Source of the DNA: Methylobacillus sp.
GTDB taxonomy: Bacteria; Pseudomonadota; Gammaproteobacteria; Burkholderiales; Methylophilaceae
Assembly (NCBI GenBank): GCA_031277395.1
Contig: JAITML010000064.1
Location: 1 to 47,104 of the forward strand
Reading direction: 5' to 3'
Length of the DNA: 47,104 nucleotides
Shown here: piece after piece, positions 16,355 to 22,865 of the stretch
Position numbering within the stretch: position 1 is the first letter of the stretch
How the letters are laid out: each line of letters opens with the position of its first letter
The notes under the pieces: generated by a model
Told to the model about the DNA's origin: nothing
Databases searched by the model: none
Seen by the model: the letters and a program-made list of their open reading frames with translations, nothing else
Program-made: the position numbers and the translations under genes

Positions 16355-16399
16355 AACTTTCATACAAAGAGCAACTCAACTTTCGGGAGGTAAATAATC

Positions 16400-17089
16400 A
16401 TGGCGGAATTTGGATTAAAGGGGTCAGCTTCGATTTGTTTTGAGCTTGAAGATTTAGGGATGCGAGAGGAAATTAAATCGAAGCTGACCCCTTTAGCCTG
16501 AACCCTTACGACCAGAATTTGTTGCTCGCGTATCAGGAGGCAGCGAGAAATCAGGGAATAAAGGATGGCATTGCGCTTGCTGCCGGCGGGGCATTGCTGC
16601 TGACCGGCGCGAGCGAGTTGGCGCTTGGTTACAAGATACTGGCTGGGTCTGGCATTGGAGGCGGCTTCAATGTGGCCGGGCAAGTGTACAAAATCTCCAC
16701 GGGAGATCAGAAAGAAGGCTACCGGTATTTTGAAACGCTCGTTGCTGCTGCTACAGCTGGACTTGCCGGGCCGTTTGCAAGCAGCTCCGTACTCGGTAAT
16801 GCAGCACTTGGTGGTGCTATTGGTGGAACCAATACGCTGGCGACGAACTGGTGGTATGAGGAAGATGCGAGTGTACTTAATGCAGCTCGAAATGGAATGA
16901 TTTTTGGCGGTCTCGGGACATATTTTGGCAATGCCATCAAGTCGCAAGCACCCTATGACCCATAGTATGGCAATATTGCTGCAAAATACTAAAGCCATCT
17001 ATTTTGTGAATAACGCTGGCAATACCGTTGAAACAATTATTTCAAACCTGCCTGCGTTCTTTGGTACGGAGAAAAAGGACAAGCAATGA
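16400..17089 (+). pseudogene. Disrupted orphan CdiA C-terminal module (MITE insertion plus frameshift)
   Basis: A GGGAGG site precedes ATG 16400, which codes MAEFG and then runs into the MITE and stops at TGA 16499-16501. Removing 16414-16496 restores GGC CTG AAC, giving MAEFGLNPYDQNLLLAYQEA and continuing through a Gly/Ala-rich pretoxin (GALLLTGASELALGYKIL, GGGFNVAGQVYK, GGAIGGTNTLATNWWYEED) to a TAG at 16963-16965. There the frame shifts: the +1 frame goes on as MAILLQNTKAIYFVNNAGN to FFGTEKKDKQ and ends at TGA 17087-17089, overlapping the next ATG by four bases. Two independent lesions therefore inactivate a former toxin module. Its toxic activity is unknown; the hydrophobic character and a membrane-bound immunity partner suggest membrane action. 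Confidence 0.7.
16414..16496 (+). mobile_element. 83-bp palindromic MITE-like element, copy 2 (within a gene)
   Basis: Near-identical to copy 1, with ends AAAGGGGTCAGCTTCGATTT and AAATCGAAGCTGACCCCTTT. The insertion borders can be set exactly because the interrupted reading frame rejoins when 16414-16496 is removed. No target duplication is seen. At 83 bp it breaks the frame of the host gene. Confidence 0.8.
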
Positions 17090-17523
17090 AGAAGAAAAGT
17101 ATCTGGCGCAGGATGTTTGAATGGGATGGAACGAGCCTTATGATGCCCGGAAGGATAATGGATATTTCAACCTATCGCGGGAATTTTATATTTCTACTTT
17201 TTGCGATTATTGCAACATATTTTATGTGGCATCTTAATGAATTCTGGGCTTGGTTTGATGGACTATTTGGAATCGAACATAAGGCAACTCCAGTAAGACA
17301 TAGCCTTGCCCCAACCTGGTCACAACTCTGGGCACTCATCATTGGAGGGTCAGGAATTTATGTGTCAATTCAAAGGATGATTCGAATCGCTATCAAACGC
17401 CACCGCGCCCGCAAAACGGATGGCCAATGGTACGACCACCCCATGACTCGCGAGGAACTCTACGGTAAAACTCCTCCCAATCATCCGTCACCAGAAACCG
17501 ACGACCCATCAAAAGCCGACTGA
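17086..17523 (+). CDS. Two-TM membrane protein, probable immunity protein
   Basis: A 145-residue inner-membrane protein. TM1 is near residues 33-48 (FIFLLFAIIATYFMW), and TM2 is near 84-96 (LWALIIGGSGIYVSI). It ends in a basic then Pro-rich cytosolic tail (IKRHRARKTDGQWYDHP, KTPPNHPSPETDD). The start overlaps the end of the frameshifted toxin frame by ATGA. Such small membrane proteins are the normal partners of toxins acting on the membrane, and this agrees with the hydrophobic pretoxin upstream. Its stop (TGA) overlaps the ATG of the mini-ORF at 17523. Confidence 0.65.
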   Translation: MKKKSIWRRMFEWDGTSLMMPGRIMDISTYRGNFIFLLFAIIATYFMWHLNEFWAWFDGLFGIEHKATPVRHSLAPTWSQLWALIIGGSGIYVSIQRMIRIAIKRHRARKTDGQWYDHPMTREELYGKTPPNHPSPETDDPSKAD

Positions 17524-17603
17524 TGTTCACCAAGTTCCGTCGCTTCATCGTTCTCACCGTATTACTCACCTTCTGCAGCGCCGCAGTCTGGGAGGAAATG
17601 TAA
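17523..17603 (+). CDS. 26-residue signal-peptide-like mini-ORF, copy A
   Basis: This peptide starts MFTKFRRFIVLTVLLTF and ends CSAAVWEEM. It has a basic N-region, a hydrophobic core and an Ala-rich end, like a bare signal peptide. It overlaps the previous stop as TGATG and is followed directly by REP-B copy 2. A homologous mini-ORF (LLTFCSAAVWGEM) lies before REP-B copy 3 at 22625. It may be the leftover 5' end of a signal-peptide-bearing toxin gene truncated by REP-B, or a true small peptide. Confidence 0.45.
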   Translation: MFTKFRRFIVLTVLLTFCSAAVWEEM

Positions 17604-17604
17604 T

Positions 17605-17670
17605 GCAATCCCAGCAATCAATGACAGCAAGGTTCACGCTGGGATTTCACTTTGTTTCATCCCAGCCTAC
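17605..17670 (+). repeat. REP-B copy 2
   Basis: GCAATCCCAGCAATCAATGA, then a GGTTCACGCTGGGATT hairpin arm and CTTTGTTTCATCCCAGCCTAC. It lies exactly between the mini-ORF and an in-frame toxin tail, so it marks a recombination or insertion junction. Confidence 0.8.
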
Positions 17671-17766
17671 CGCGCTGTTACACCTGCTCAGTGGGAACAA
17701 ATTCAGCAGGCTGTCGAGTATGGAAAGAGCCAGCACGTCAACGTTATTGTGACCAAGGTGAAATGA
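17671..17766 (+). pseudogene. Orphan toxin C-terminal tail before CdiI
   Basis: A 31-codon open frame runs directly out of REP-B copy 2: RAVTPAQWEQIQQAVEYG, then KSQHVNVIVTKVK and TGA at 17764-17766. The xTPAQWEQIxxAVEYGKSxxV pattern is the sort of closing helix-strand seen in CdiA-CT nuclease domains. One base separates its stop from the ATG of the DUF1436-type immunity gene. It has lost everything upstream, so it is inactive unless it is recombined onto a tpsA. Confidence 0.6.
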
Positions 17767-17767
17767 A

Positions 17768-18295
17768 ATGAACGACATCATCAAAACAGCAGGTGCCGAG
17801 ATATTGGAAAACCGGGACTTCCTTCAAGTAAGAACCTACTCGGGCTACAGAGGTCCGACTGACGCTGACTACAAAGGCGCGTTACATCTGTTATCGCCGG
17901 ACGCCAGCGACGAGACATTGGGGGCGGCGGTGCTCGACGCCTTGGCCCTCAGCCGTTTCGCTTTGCCCCCATCGTATCGTAACGCTCCCAATTTGCATCC
18001 TGACGTGGAGTTTGACGAGGAATTTTCCAATGTCAAAATGGAACAGCATTATGCGGAGTGGGTTCAACAAATGATGGTGCGCTACGGCTACAAGAGCAAG
18101 CGGGCATTATTCAAGGGGATGAGGCGCTGCGGCGTGGAGAGCAAACAAGGAGTGATTACGCTAAGGCCAAGCTATCATGAAAAACTCGAAGGCTGGAGCG
18201 GTGTTTCGAAAGATGAGCATGTCGTGATCCCCGCCACCAGCAGTGCGGTTGAGGTTGGCGAGGCGGCGCGGCTGGCGTTGAGCCGTTGCCAATAG
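17768..18295 (+). CDS. cdiI: CdiI family (DUF1436) contact-dependent inhibition immunity protein
   Basis: A 175-residue cytoplasmic protein with the DUF1436/CdiI pattern: an N-terminal RTYSGYRGPTDADYKGA, the block LSPDASDETLGAAVLDALALS, a middle GYKSKRALFKGMRRCGVE, an ITLRPSYHEKLEGWSG strand and a C-terminal PATSSAVEVGEAARLALSRC. Family members neutralise nuclease-type CdiA C-termini. It sits one base behind the remaining tail of its probable toxin. It stays intact although the toxin is lost, as expected if it still protects against neighbours. The second tpsA starts one base after its stop. Confidence 0.8.
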   Translation: MNDIIKTAGAEILENRDFLQVRTYSGYRGPTDADYKGALHLLSPDASDETLGAAVLDALALSRFALPPSYRNAPNLHPDVEFDEEFSNVKMEQHYAEWVQQMMVRYGYKSKRALFKGMRRCGVESKQGVITLRPSYHEKLEGWSGVSKDEHVVIPATSSAVEVGEAARLALSRCQ

Positions 18296-18296
18296 C

Positions 18297-21020
18297 ATGC
18301 CCCGTCCCATGTCCCGCTGGCTAATCGCCCTCCTCGCCACCTTTCTTTACCTCGTCGTTACCTTCCCAGCGAATGCCACCACCACCCAAACCGGCAGCGA
18401 TGTGCTCGCGCCCGGTGGCAATATAGACATCGCCGCCCAAAACGTCGTCATCAACGAAGCGCGGGAGATGACCGATTACTGGTTCCAGCAGAAATTCAGC
18501 CAATCAGGGCTGACCATCAGCGTCAGCAATCCGGTGATTACCTTCGCGCAGACCGCGATGCAAATGAGCGATGCGGCGAAGGATACCGACGACGGCCGCA
18601 TGAAGGCGCTCGCGGCGGCGAGTGTTGCGCTGGCGGGCATGCAAGCCTATGACGCGGTTGAAACCAGCCAAGGTGTTGCGAACGCCAACATCGTCGATCA
18701 AGTCGGCGGCATCAGTCTCAATGTGAGCTTGGGCACCTCGTCCAGCAAATCCACCCAGACCCAGAACGCCGATACCGCCAAAGGCAGCACGCTGCAAGCG
18801 GGCAAGGACATTACCATCACGGCCAGAGGCGCAGGGGAGCAGGAAACCGAATCACCCCACTCCATCACCATTCAAGGCTCCAACGTCACCGCCGCAGGGG
18901 ATGTCATCCTCAATGCCGAAGATGATATCAACCTCCTCGCTGCACAGAACACCAATACGCTCAGGAGCAGCAACAAGAGTAGCAGCGCGAGCGTGGGGGT
19001 CTCGGTGGGCTTTAGTGGCAACACCATGGGCTTTACCGTGTTTGCGAACGCGAGCCAAGGCAAAGGCCACGCCAATGGCGATGATCTCGCGTGGACGAAT
19101 ACCCATGTCCTGGGGGATACCGTCACGCTCAATTCGGGGAATGATACCAATCTGATCGGTGCGACCGTCAGCGGGAATCAGGTCACGGCCCATGTGGGGG
19201 GTGATCTCACTATCCAGAGTTTGCAGGATACGAGTACCTACGACAGCAAGCAAAAGAGCGCGGGCTTGGGTATCAGCTACGGCACCAGCGGCCCCGGCGG
19301 GAATGTCAGCTACGGGCAGAGCAACATCAATAGCGACTACGCGAGTGTGACCGAGCAATCCGGCATTCGCGCGGGGGATGCGGGCTTTCAGGTCAAGGTC
19401 GAGGAGGATACGACCCTTGTGGGCGGCGCGATCACGAGCACGCAGGAAGCCATCGACAATGACAAAAACACCTTCAGCACGGGCGGTGACCTGACGCTGA
19501 CCGATATCCAGAACAAGGCCGAGTACGAGGCTGAAGCCGTGGGGGTCAATGTCGGAACGAGTATCAACGAGTCCGGCAGCTACAAACCGCAGGGCACGAG
19601 CGCGGGCTACGGGGAGGATTCCGGTGAAGCCGAAAGCATGACGCTGGCCACCATCTCCGGTATCGCGGGGAACAAGGAGGCGCGGACGGGGGATGCGGAA
19701 ACCGGCATCAACCCGATCTTTGATGCGGACAAGGTGCAGAAGGACATTGATGCGCAGGTCAAAATCACCCAGCAGTTTGGGCAGCAGGCGACGACTGCCG
19801 TGGGAAATTATGCGAAGGAACAAATCGCCAAGGCAGCCATTCTGCGTGCTGCAGGAAAAACAGAAGAAGCCGATGCCATTGAAGCGGAATGGGGTGAATA
19901 CGGTACTACTCGCTTGGCGCTGCACACCCTGATTGGTGCACTGACCGGAGGCGTGGACGGTGCCACAGGCGCAGCGGTTGGTACCCTCACCGGCCCTGCG
20001 GTGGGCGACGCGCTCAAGGAAATCGGCATTGACGATAACAGTGCCCTTGGCAAAACGCTTATTGCGCTGGCCAGTACGGCGGCAGGGGCGATGGCGGGGA
20101 ACACCGCGGGCGGTGCGGCGGCGCTTAATGAGGTGGGGAATAACTGGTTGTCACCAAAACAGTTGCTGAAAATCGAGCTGGAAAAGGCAAAGTGCAAGAG
20201 CGCTGCAGATCGGGCGATGTGCGAACACCAAGTGGATGAAAATGCAAGAGGCACTAGCGCTGCTCAGGATATCCTGCTTACGAGCGAAAAATACTCTTGT
20301 TCCTTCAGCCTTGGTTTCAACTGTGACTATTATGAAGGGTTGAAAGACGCGATAGCCAATTCCTTTGATTATGTACAGTTGATTCAGGATATTCACGCAG
20401 CCTATCCCGATTGGACACAAGATCAAGTTGAGAGTAAAGCGATTGCGTACCTGACGGAAGCCCAAAACAGTTTGGACGCATCAATGCGCCGAACAATATT
20501 CGGAACGCTGGATGTTGTTACGGCGGTGACAGCGGTGACGTCTGTGGCGGGGACATCCTTGAAGATAGCTTCTCTGTTTGGGAAGGGGGTAAAGGGGGGA
20601 GTTCAAGGCGCTGTCGCCGATGCGAACTTTGCTCAATCAACAATTCGTGCAGATGAAGTTTTCAGCAAAGAAGGTGTAGACATCTATTCAAAACTGGCAG
20701 GATATCCTATCAATACGGTTGATGACTTGGTAAGCGCTTTAAACAGCGGTGTCATCAAACCAAGTCAGATTCCTGTTGATTATGTTGTTACTGCAGATGG
20801 CACTAGGCTGATTTTGAACACTCGCACTTCAGTTGCGCTGGATCGTGCGGGTATTCCTAAAACGGATTGGTATGGAAGGGATCAGACTGGTGTTCGGGTT
20901 CTTGATGAGCTCGGTAAACCAACTGGGGAAACTTTTGATGATCTTGCTCAAAAGCAATTAAAAAATAATAAACTACCTCCTACAGGCACACCTAATATAC
21001 CTGCTGGAGGTAAAAAGTGA
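18297..21020 (+). CDS. Short TpsA/CdiA-like protein with signal peptide but no TPS domain
   Basis: A 907-residue protein. A clear signal peptide (WLIALLATFLYLVVTF, ending PANA) is joined straight to mid-CdiA sequence (NVVINEAREMTDYWFQQKF), skipping the TPS, FHA-1 and receptor-binding regions. FHA-2-type repeats (INLLAAQNTNT, TLNSGNDTNLIGATVSG) run to about 440. A pretoxin region (GALTGGVDGATGAAVG) ends at NNWLSPKQ (615-622), the expected junction motif. The following 285 residues are AT-richer and foreign-looking: a Cys-containing helical part, a short TM-like segment near 740, and the terminal domain YPINTVDDLVSALNSGVIKP, QIPVDYVVTADGTRLIL, SVALDRAGIPKTDWYG. This last part is faintly like ParB/sulfiredoxin-fold toxins; the activity is uncertain. 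Without a TPS domain TpsB should not export it. The immunity gene overlaps its stop. Confidence 0.85.
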   Translation: MPRPMSRWLIALLATFLYLVVTFPANATTTQTGSDVLAPGGNIDIAAQNVVINEAREMTDYWFQQKFSQSGLTISVSNPVITFAQTAMQMSDAAKDTDDGRMKALAAASVALAGMQAYDAVETSQGVANANIVDQVGGISLNVSLGTSSSKSTQTQNADTAKGSTLQAGKDITITARGAGEQETESPHSITIQGSNVTAAGDVILNAEDDINLLAAQNTNTLRSSNKSSSASVGVSVGFSGNTMGFTVFANASQGKGHANGDDLAWTNTHVLGDTVTLNSGNDTNLIGATVSGNQVTAHVGGDLTIQSLQDTSTYDSKQKSAGLGISYGTSGPGGNVSYGQSNINSDYASVTEQSGIRAGDAGFQVKVEEDTTLVGGAITSTQEAIDNDKNTFSTGGDLTLTDIQNKAEYEAEAVGVNVGTSINESGSYKPQGTSAGYGEDSGEAESMTLATISGIAGNKEARTGDAETGINPIFDADKVQKDIDAQVKITQQFGQQATTAVGNYAKEQIAKAAILRAAGKTEEADAIEAEWGEYGTTRLALHTLIGALTGGVDGATGAAVGTLTGPAVGDALKEIGIDDNSALGKTLIALASTAAGAMAGNTAGGAAALNEVGNNWLSPKQLLKIELEKAKCKSAADRAMCEHQVDENARGTSAAQDILLTSEKYSCSFSLGFNCDYYEGLKDAIANSFDYVQLIQDIHAAYPDWTQDQVESKAIAYLTEAQNSLDASMRRTIFGTLDVVTAVTAVTSVAGTSLKIASLFGKGVKGGVQGAVADANFAQSTIRADEVFSKEGVDIYSKLAGYPINTVDDLVSALNSGVIKPSQIPVDYVVTADGTRLILNTRTSVALDRAGIPKTDWYGRDQTGVRVLDELGKPTGETFDDLAQKQLKNNKLPPTGTPNIPAGGKK

Positions 21021-21445
21021 TGGAAGCTGGGCACAGTATAGAAATACTTAATCCATACGAATGGATGCCGGGTCACGGGGAAAACTCTGTTGAAATTTCT
21101 ACGGAAGGCCTGAGTTTAATAATTGTAGTTACATATGATGGTGACAATGGAGTAGAACAAAGAAAAAAAATCACATTTACTGGAGTAAACGCGTTCTACA
21201 AGGCCAGTTTTCCCGGTCCCTACATGCTTAGAATAACTCACAGTGTGAAAGATAAAGAGAATATTTCCCTAGGAAGTCTCGTAGAATTCCCAAGATCAGA
21301 GGCTGCGCGAGCTTGGACTGATTACTGGAGCAAAAGCTGTGGGATCATTAAGCGAGTTAAACATTACACGTGGATGTTTACTTCAGAAAATCTTATGGTT
21401 GAAGTCTTTGCCGAAGGAGTGCAATGGGAAGATCATTCTTCTTGA
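21020..21445 (+). CDS. Probable immunity protein for the short TpsA
   Basis: A 141-residue soluble protein starting MEAGHSIEILNPYEWMPGHG. Its ATG overlaps the TGA of the upstream toxin gene (TGATG), and GGAGG lies 9 bp upstream; a GTG three bases earlier is an alternative start. The sequence is strand-rich (GLSLIIVVTYDGDNG, ITFTGVNAFYKASF) with an aromatic C-terminal half (AWTDYWSKSCG, HYTWMF). I do not recognise the family; the role is inferred from the coupled position and AT-rich composition shared with the toxin domain. Confidence 0.65.
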   Translation: MEAGHSIEILNPYEWMPGHGENSVEISTEGLSLIIVVTYDGDNGVEQRKKITFTGVNAFYKASFPGPYMLRITHSVKDKENISLGSLVEFPRSEAARAWTDYWSKSCGIIKRVKHYTWMFTSENLMVEVFAEGVQWEDHSS

Positions 21446-21504
21446 AGGTAAGCTGCTGGCACGTTTCCCGTTAACCAAGTCCCGTCCACTTGGGGAGACG
21501 CCAT
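21433..21504 (-). pseudogene. Possible 3' remnant of a second kptA
   Basis: The minus strand reads ASPQVDGTWLTGNVPAAYLQEE and a stop. The nearby complete kptA ends [17 protein letters not shown]. They share GxWLTGNV, with 18 identical bases (CACGTTTCCCGTTAACCA on the plus strand, at about 21460 and 22031). Only the last ~24 codons remain, and they overlap the 5' part of a plus-strand toxin tail. Confidence 0.35.
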
Positions 21505-21595
21505 AACAACTCGTATAAATAATCAGTCTGGAAAGTTTGGGATAAACAATCCGAACGGCTCAGACTCGTTACCTAAGATTACAGGGAAACCGTAA
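21452..21595 (+). pseudogene. Orphan toxin C-terminal tail before the SUKH-like gene
   Basis: An open frame without a start codon ends GDAITTRINNQSGKFGINN, then DSLPKITGKP and TAA at 21593-21595, two bases before the ATG at 21598. Its position and spacing copy those of the other toxin tails here. The first part (to about 21490) overlaps an antisense kptA-like remnant, so the true toxin part may begin later. The activity is unknown. Confidence 0.45.
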
Positions 21596-21597
21596 CA

Positions 21598-22004
21598 ATG
21601 AGAACAATAGAAAAGAGCGATAAACCGTATTTTTTGAAGACAATTATTTACCAACAGGATTCATATTCCCTGAGCCCTACTTGCGCCTACTGAAAGGAGG
21701 GCCACCCGACATTGAACCATGGTGGTGGCTTGCTTCATATAAAGAATCGTCTCTCTTTTGGGTGAGGACATTACAGGAGCAGTTTCCTTATCGCACACTT
21801 GTTCCATTTGCGAAGACGGGGGCCTCAGATGACGTTGCCTGCTTTGATGGCACAGACACATCAGGCGATCCGAAGGTGCTCTTGATTCATACTTTTTGCT
21901 CCCCTGGATGGGAGGATAGGGGAAGTGTAGATAATTTTGATGAATGGTTGAAAGCTGTGGAGGAAAAGTCTAGGCAATTCAAATTGGAACGGGAAGAAAA
22001 TTAG
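21598..22004 (+). pseudogene. SMI1/KNR4-like (SUKH) immunity protein, frameshifted in a T-run
   Basis: The ATG at 21598 codes MRTIEKSDKPYFL and then stops early. Another frame carries EDNYLPTGFIFPEPYLRLL, GGPPDIEPWWWLASYKES, TLVPFAKTGASDDVACFDG and FDEWLKAVEEKSRQF to TAA or TAG at 22004. Adding a single T to the run of six at 21630-21635 fuses both into one protein of about 135 residues (PYFFEDNYLPTGF). The PFAKTGASDDVACFDG block resembles the PFAxDGSGDxxxFD core of SUKH immunity proteins. It is either a real one-base loss, a slippage-controlled gene, or a sequencing error. Confidence 0.65.
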
Positions 22005-22549
22005 TCGGAAGGCTGAATGAATTCAATAGACACGTTTCCCGTTAACCATACCCCATTGTCCGCCTGATAAAACTTAAAGCCCTGCTCAGCCATGAGCAGG
22101 GCTTTTACTTTGAGCACAATAGGCTTGCCGTAACGTTGCCCGACCGCAATAGCAGTTTGCTCATCCTCGGACAAATGTACATAGTGCCGGGAACCGGGCA
22201 ATAAGCCTTTCTCTCTGATCGAGTCCAGGAATCGCATGGCGGTGCCGTGATACAGAAACTCAGGCGGCTGTTTCTCCACATGCGCAATCGCTACGCTTTC
22301 AGTCGAATGACCTTGAGCGGCACGGATGCGCAAACCATCCTCTGAAACCGTGAAGCGTTTCTTGTCGCTAGTTTCCACAACCTCTTGAAGCAGTTGCCGG
22401 GTCAATATCTGACCGGCTTGATTGGCGCAAGCAATCAGCACATCAATATCTACCCAACCTTCAGTATCGAGTGTCAAACCGATGGACTCCGGTTTGTGGC
22501 GGAGTACAAGGCTCAGGAATTTACTGATTTCAACATGCTGCCCACTCAT
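22001..22549 (-). CDS. kptA: RNA 2'-phosphotransferase (Tpt1/KptA family)
   Basis: A 182-residue enzyme that moves an internal RNA 2'-phosphate to NAD+, giving ADP-ribose 1'',2''-cyclic phosphate. Family motifs are present in order: [28 protein letters not shown], the Arg/His motif [46 protein letters not shown] and the closing GVWLTGNV. I use the ATG at 22549, with GGGGAG eight bases upstream and the normal family N-terminus, in place of one 19 codons earlier. It is convergent with the SUKH-like gene (4-bp tail overlap), next to a locus whose main toxin breaks tRNA anticodons. An RNA-repair role is plausible but not proven; bacterial KptA function is generally unclear. Confidence 0.92.
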   Translation of the reverse strand: MSGQHVEISKFLSLVLRHKPESIGLTLDTEGWVDIDVLIACANQAGQILTRQLLQEVVETSDKKRFTVSEDGLRIRAAQGHSTESVAIAHVEKQPPEFLYHGTAMRFLDSIREKGLLPGSRHYVHLSEDEQTAIAVGQRYGKPIVLKVKALLMAEQGFKFYQADNGVWLTGNVSIEFIQPSD

Positions 22550-22624
22550 GTTTTCTCCCCATGGAATAAGCTGGATAATGCCATATTCAAGAACTTGAAT
22601 CATCACCTACAGAAACAACCAACC

Positions 22625-22696
22625 ATGACCCGCTGCTTCATCACTCTCACAGCACTACTCACCTTCTGCAGCGCCGCAGTCTGGGGTGAAATGTAA
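22625..22696 (+). CDS. 23-residue signal-peptide-like mini-ORF, copy B
   Basis: It starts MTRCFITLTALLTFCSAAV and ends WGEM, and shares the nucleotide block CTCACCTTCTGCAGCGCCGC with copy A at 17523. As there, the stop is followed at once by a REP-B unit. It is divergent from kptA. Translation is unproven; the same unit may simply have been copied together with REP-B. Confidence 0.4.
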   Translation: MTRCFITLTALLTFCSAAVWGEM

Positions 22697-22697
22697 C

Positions 22698-22765
22698 GTA
22701 ATCCCGGCAATCCATGACGTAACAAGGTTCACGCTGGGATTCCACTTTGTTTCATCCCAGCCTAC
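22698..22765 (+). repeat. REP-B copy 3
   Basis: GTAATCCCGGCAATCCATGA, then a GGTTCACGCTGGGATT arm and CTTTGTTTCATCCCAGCCTAC. It has the same orientation as copies 1 and 2 and closes the CDI/kptA segment. Together with mini-ORF B it makes a direct repeat of about 140 bp with 17523-17670. Confidence 0.8.
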
Positions 22766-22776
22766 TGCTGGAGTCT

Positions 22777-22810
22777 GGGGCTAATCAATTCCAGAATACG
22801 CTCTAGCCCC
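22777..22810. promoter_or_regulatory. Short inverted repeat upstream of kup
   Basis: GGGGCTA (22777-22783) pairs with TAGCCCC (22804-22810) around a 20-nt loop, about 56 bp before the kup start. It could be a weak terminator for upstream reading or a leader hairpin. There is no T-run. Confidence 0.25.
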
Positions 22811-22865
22811 GCTCCACCGATAAGCGGTAAAATTACGAGTTATTGAGTTTCCCGGAAAGTTATTG

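Noticed and set aside
22385-22696. 103-codon plus-strand frame opposite the kptA start
   Set aside because: Its first two thirds are antisense kptA; only the last 23 codons, which repeat at 17523, are kept as a mini-ORF.
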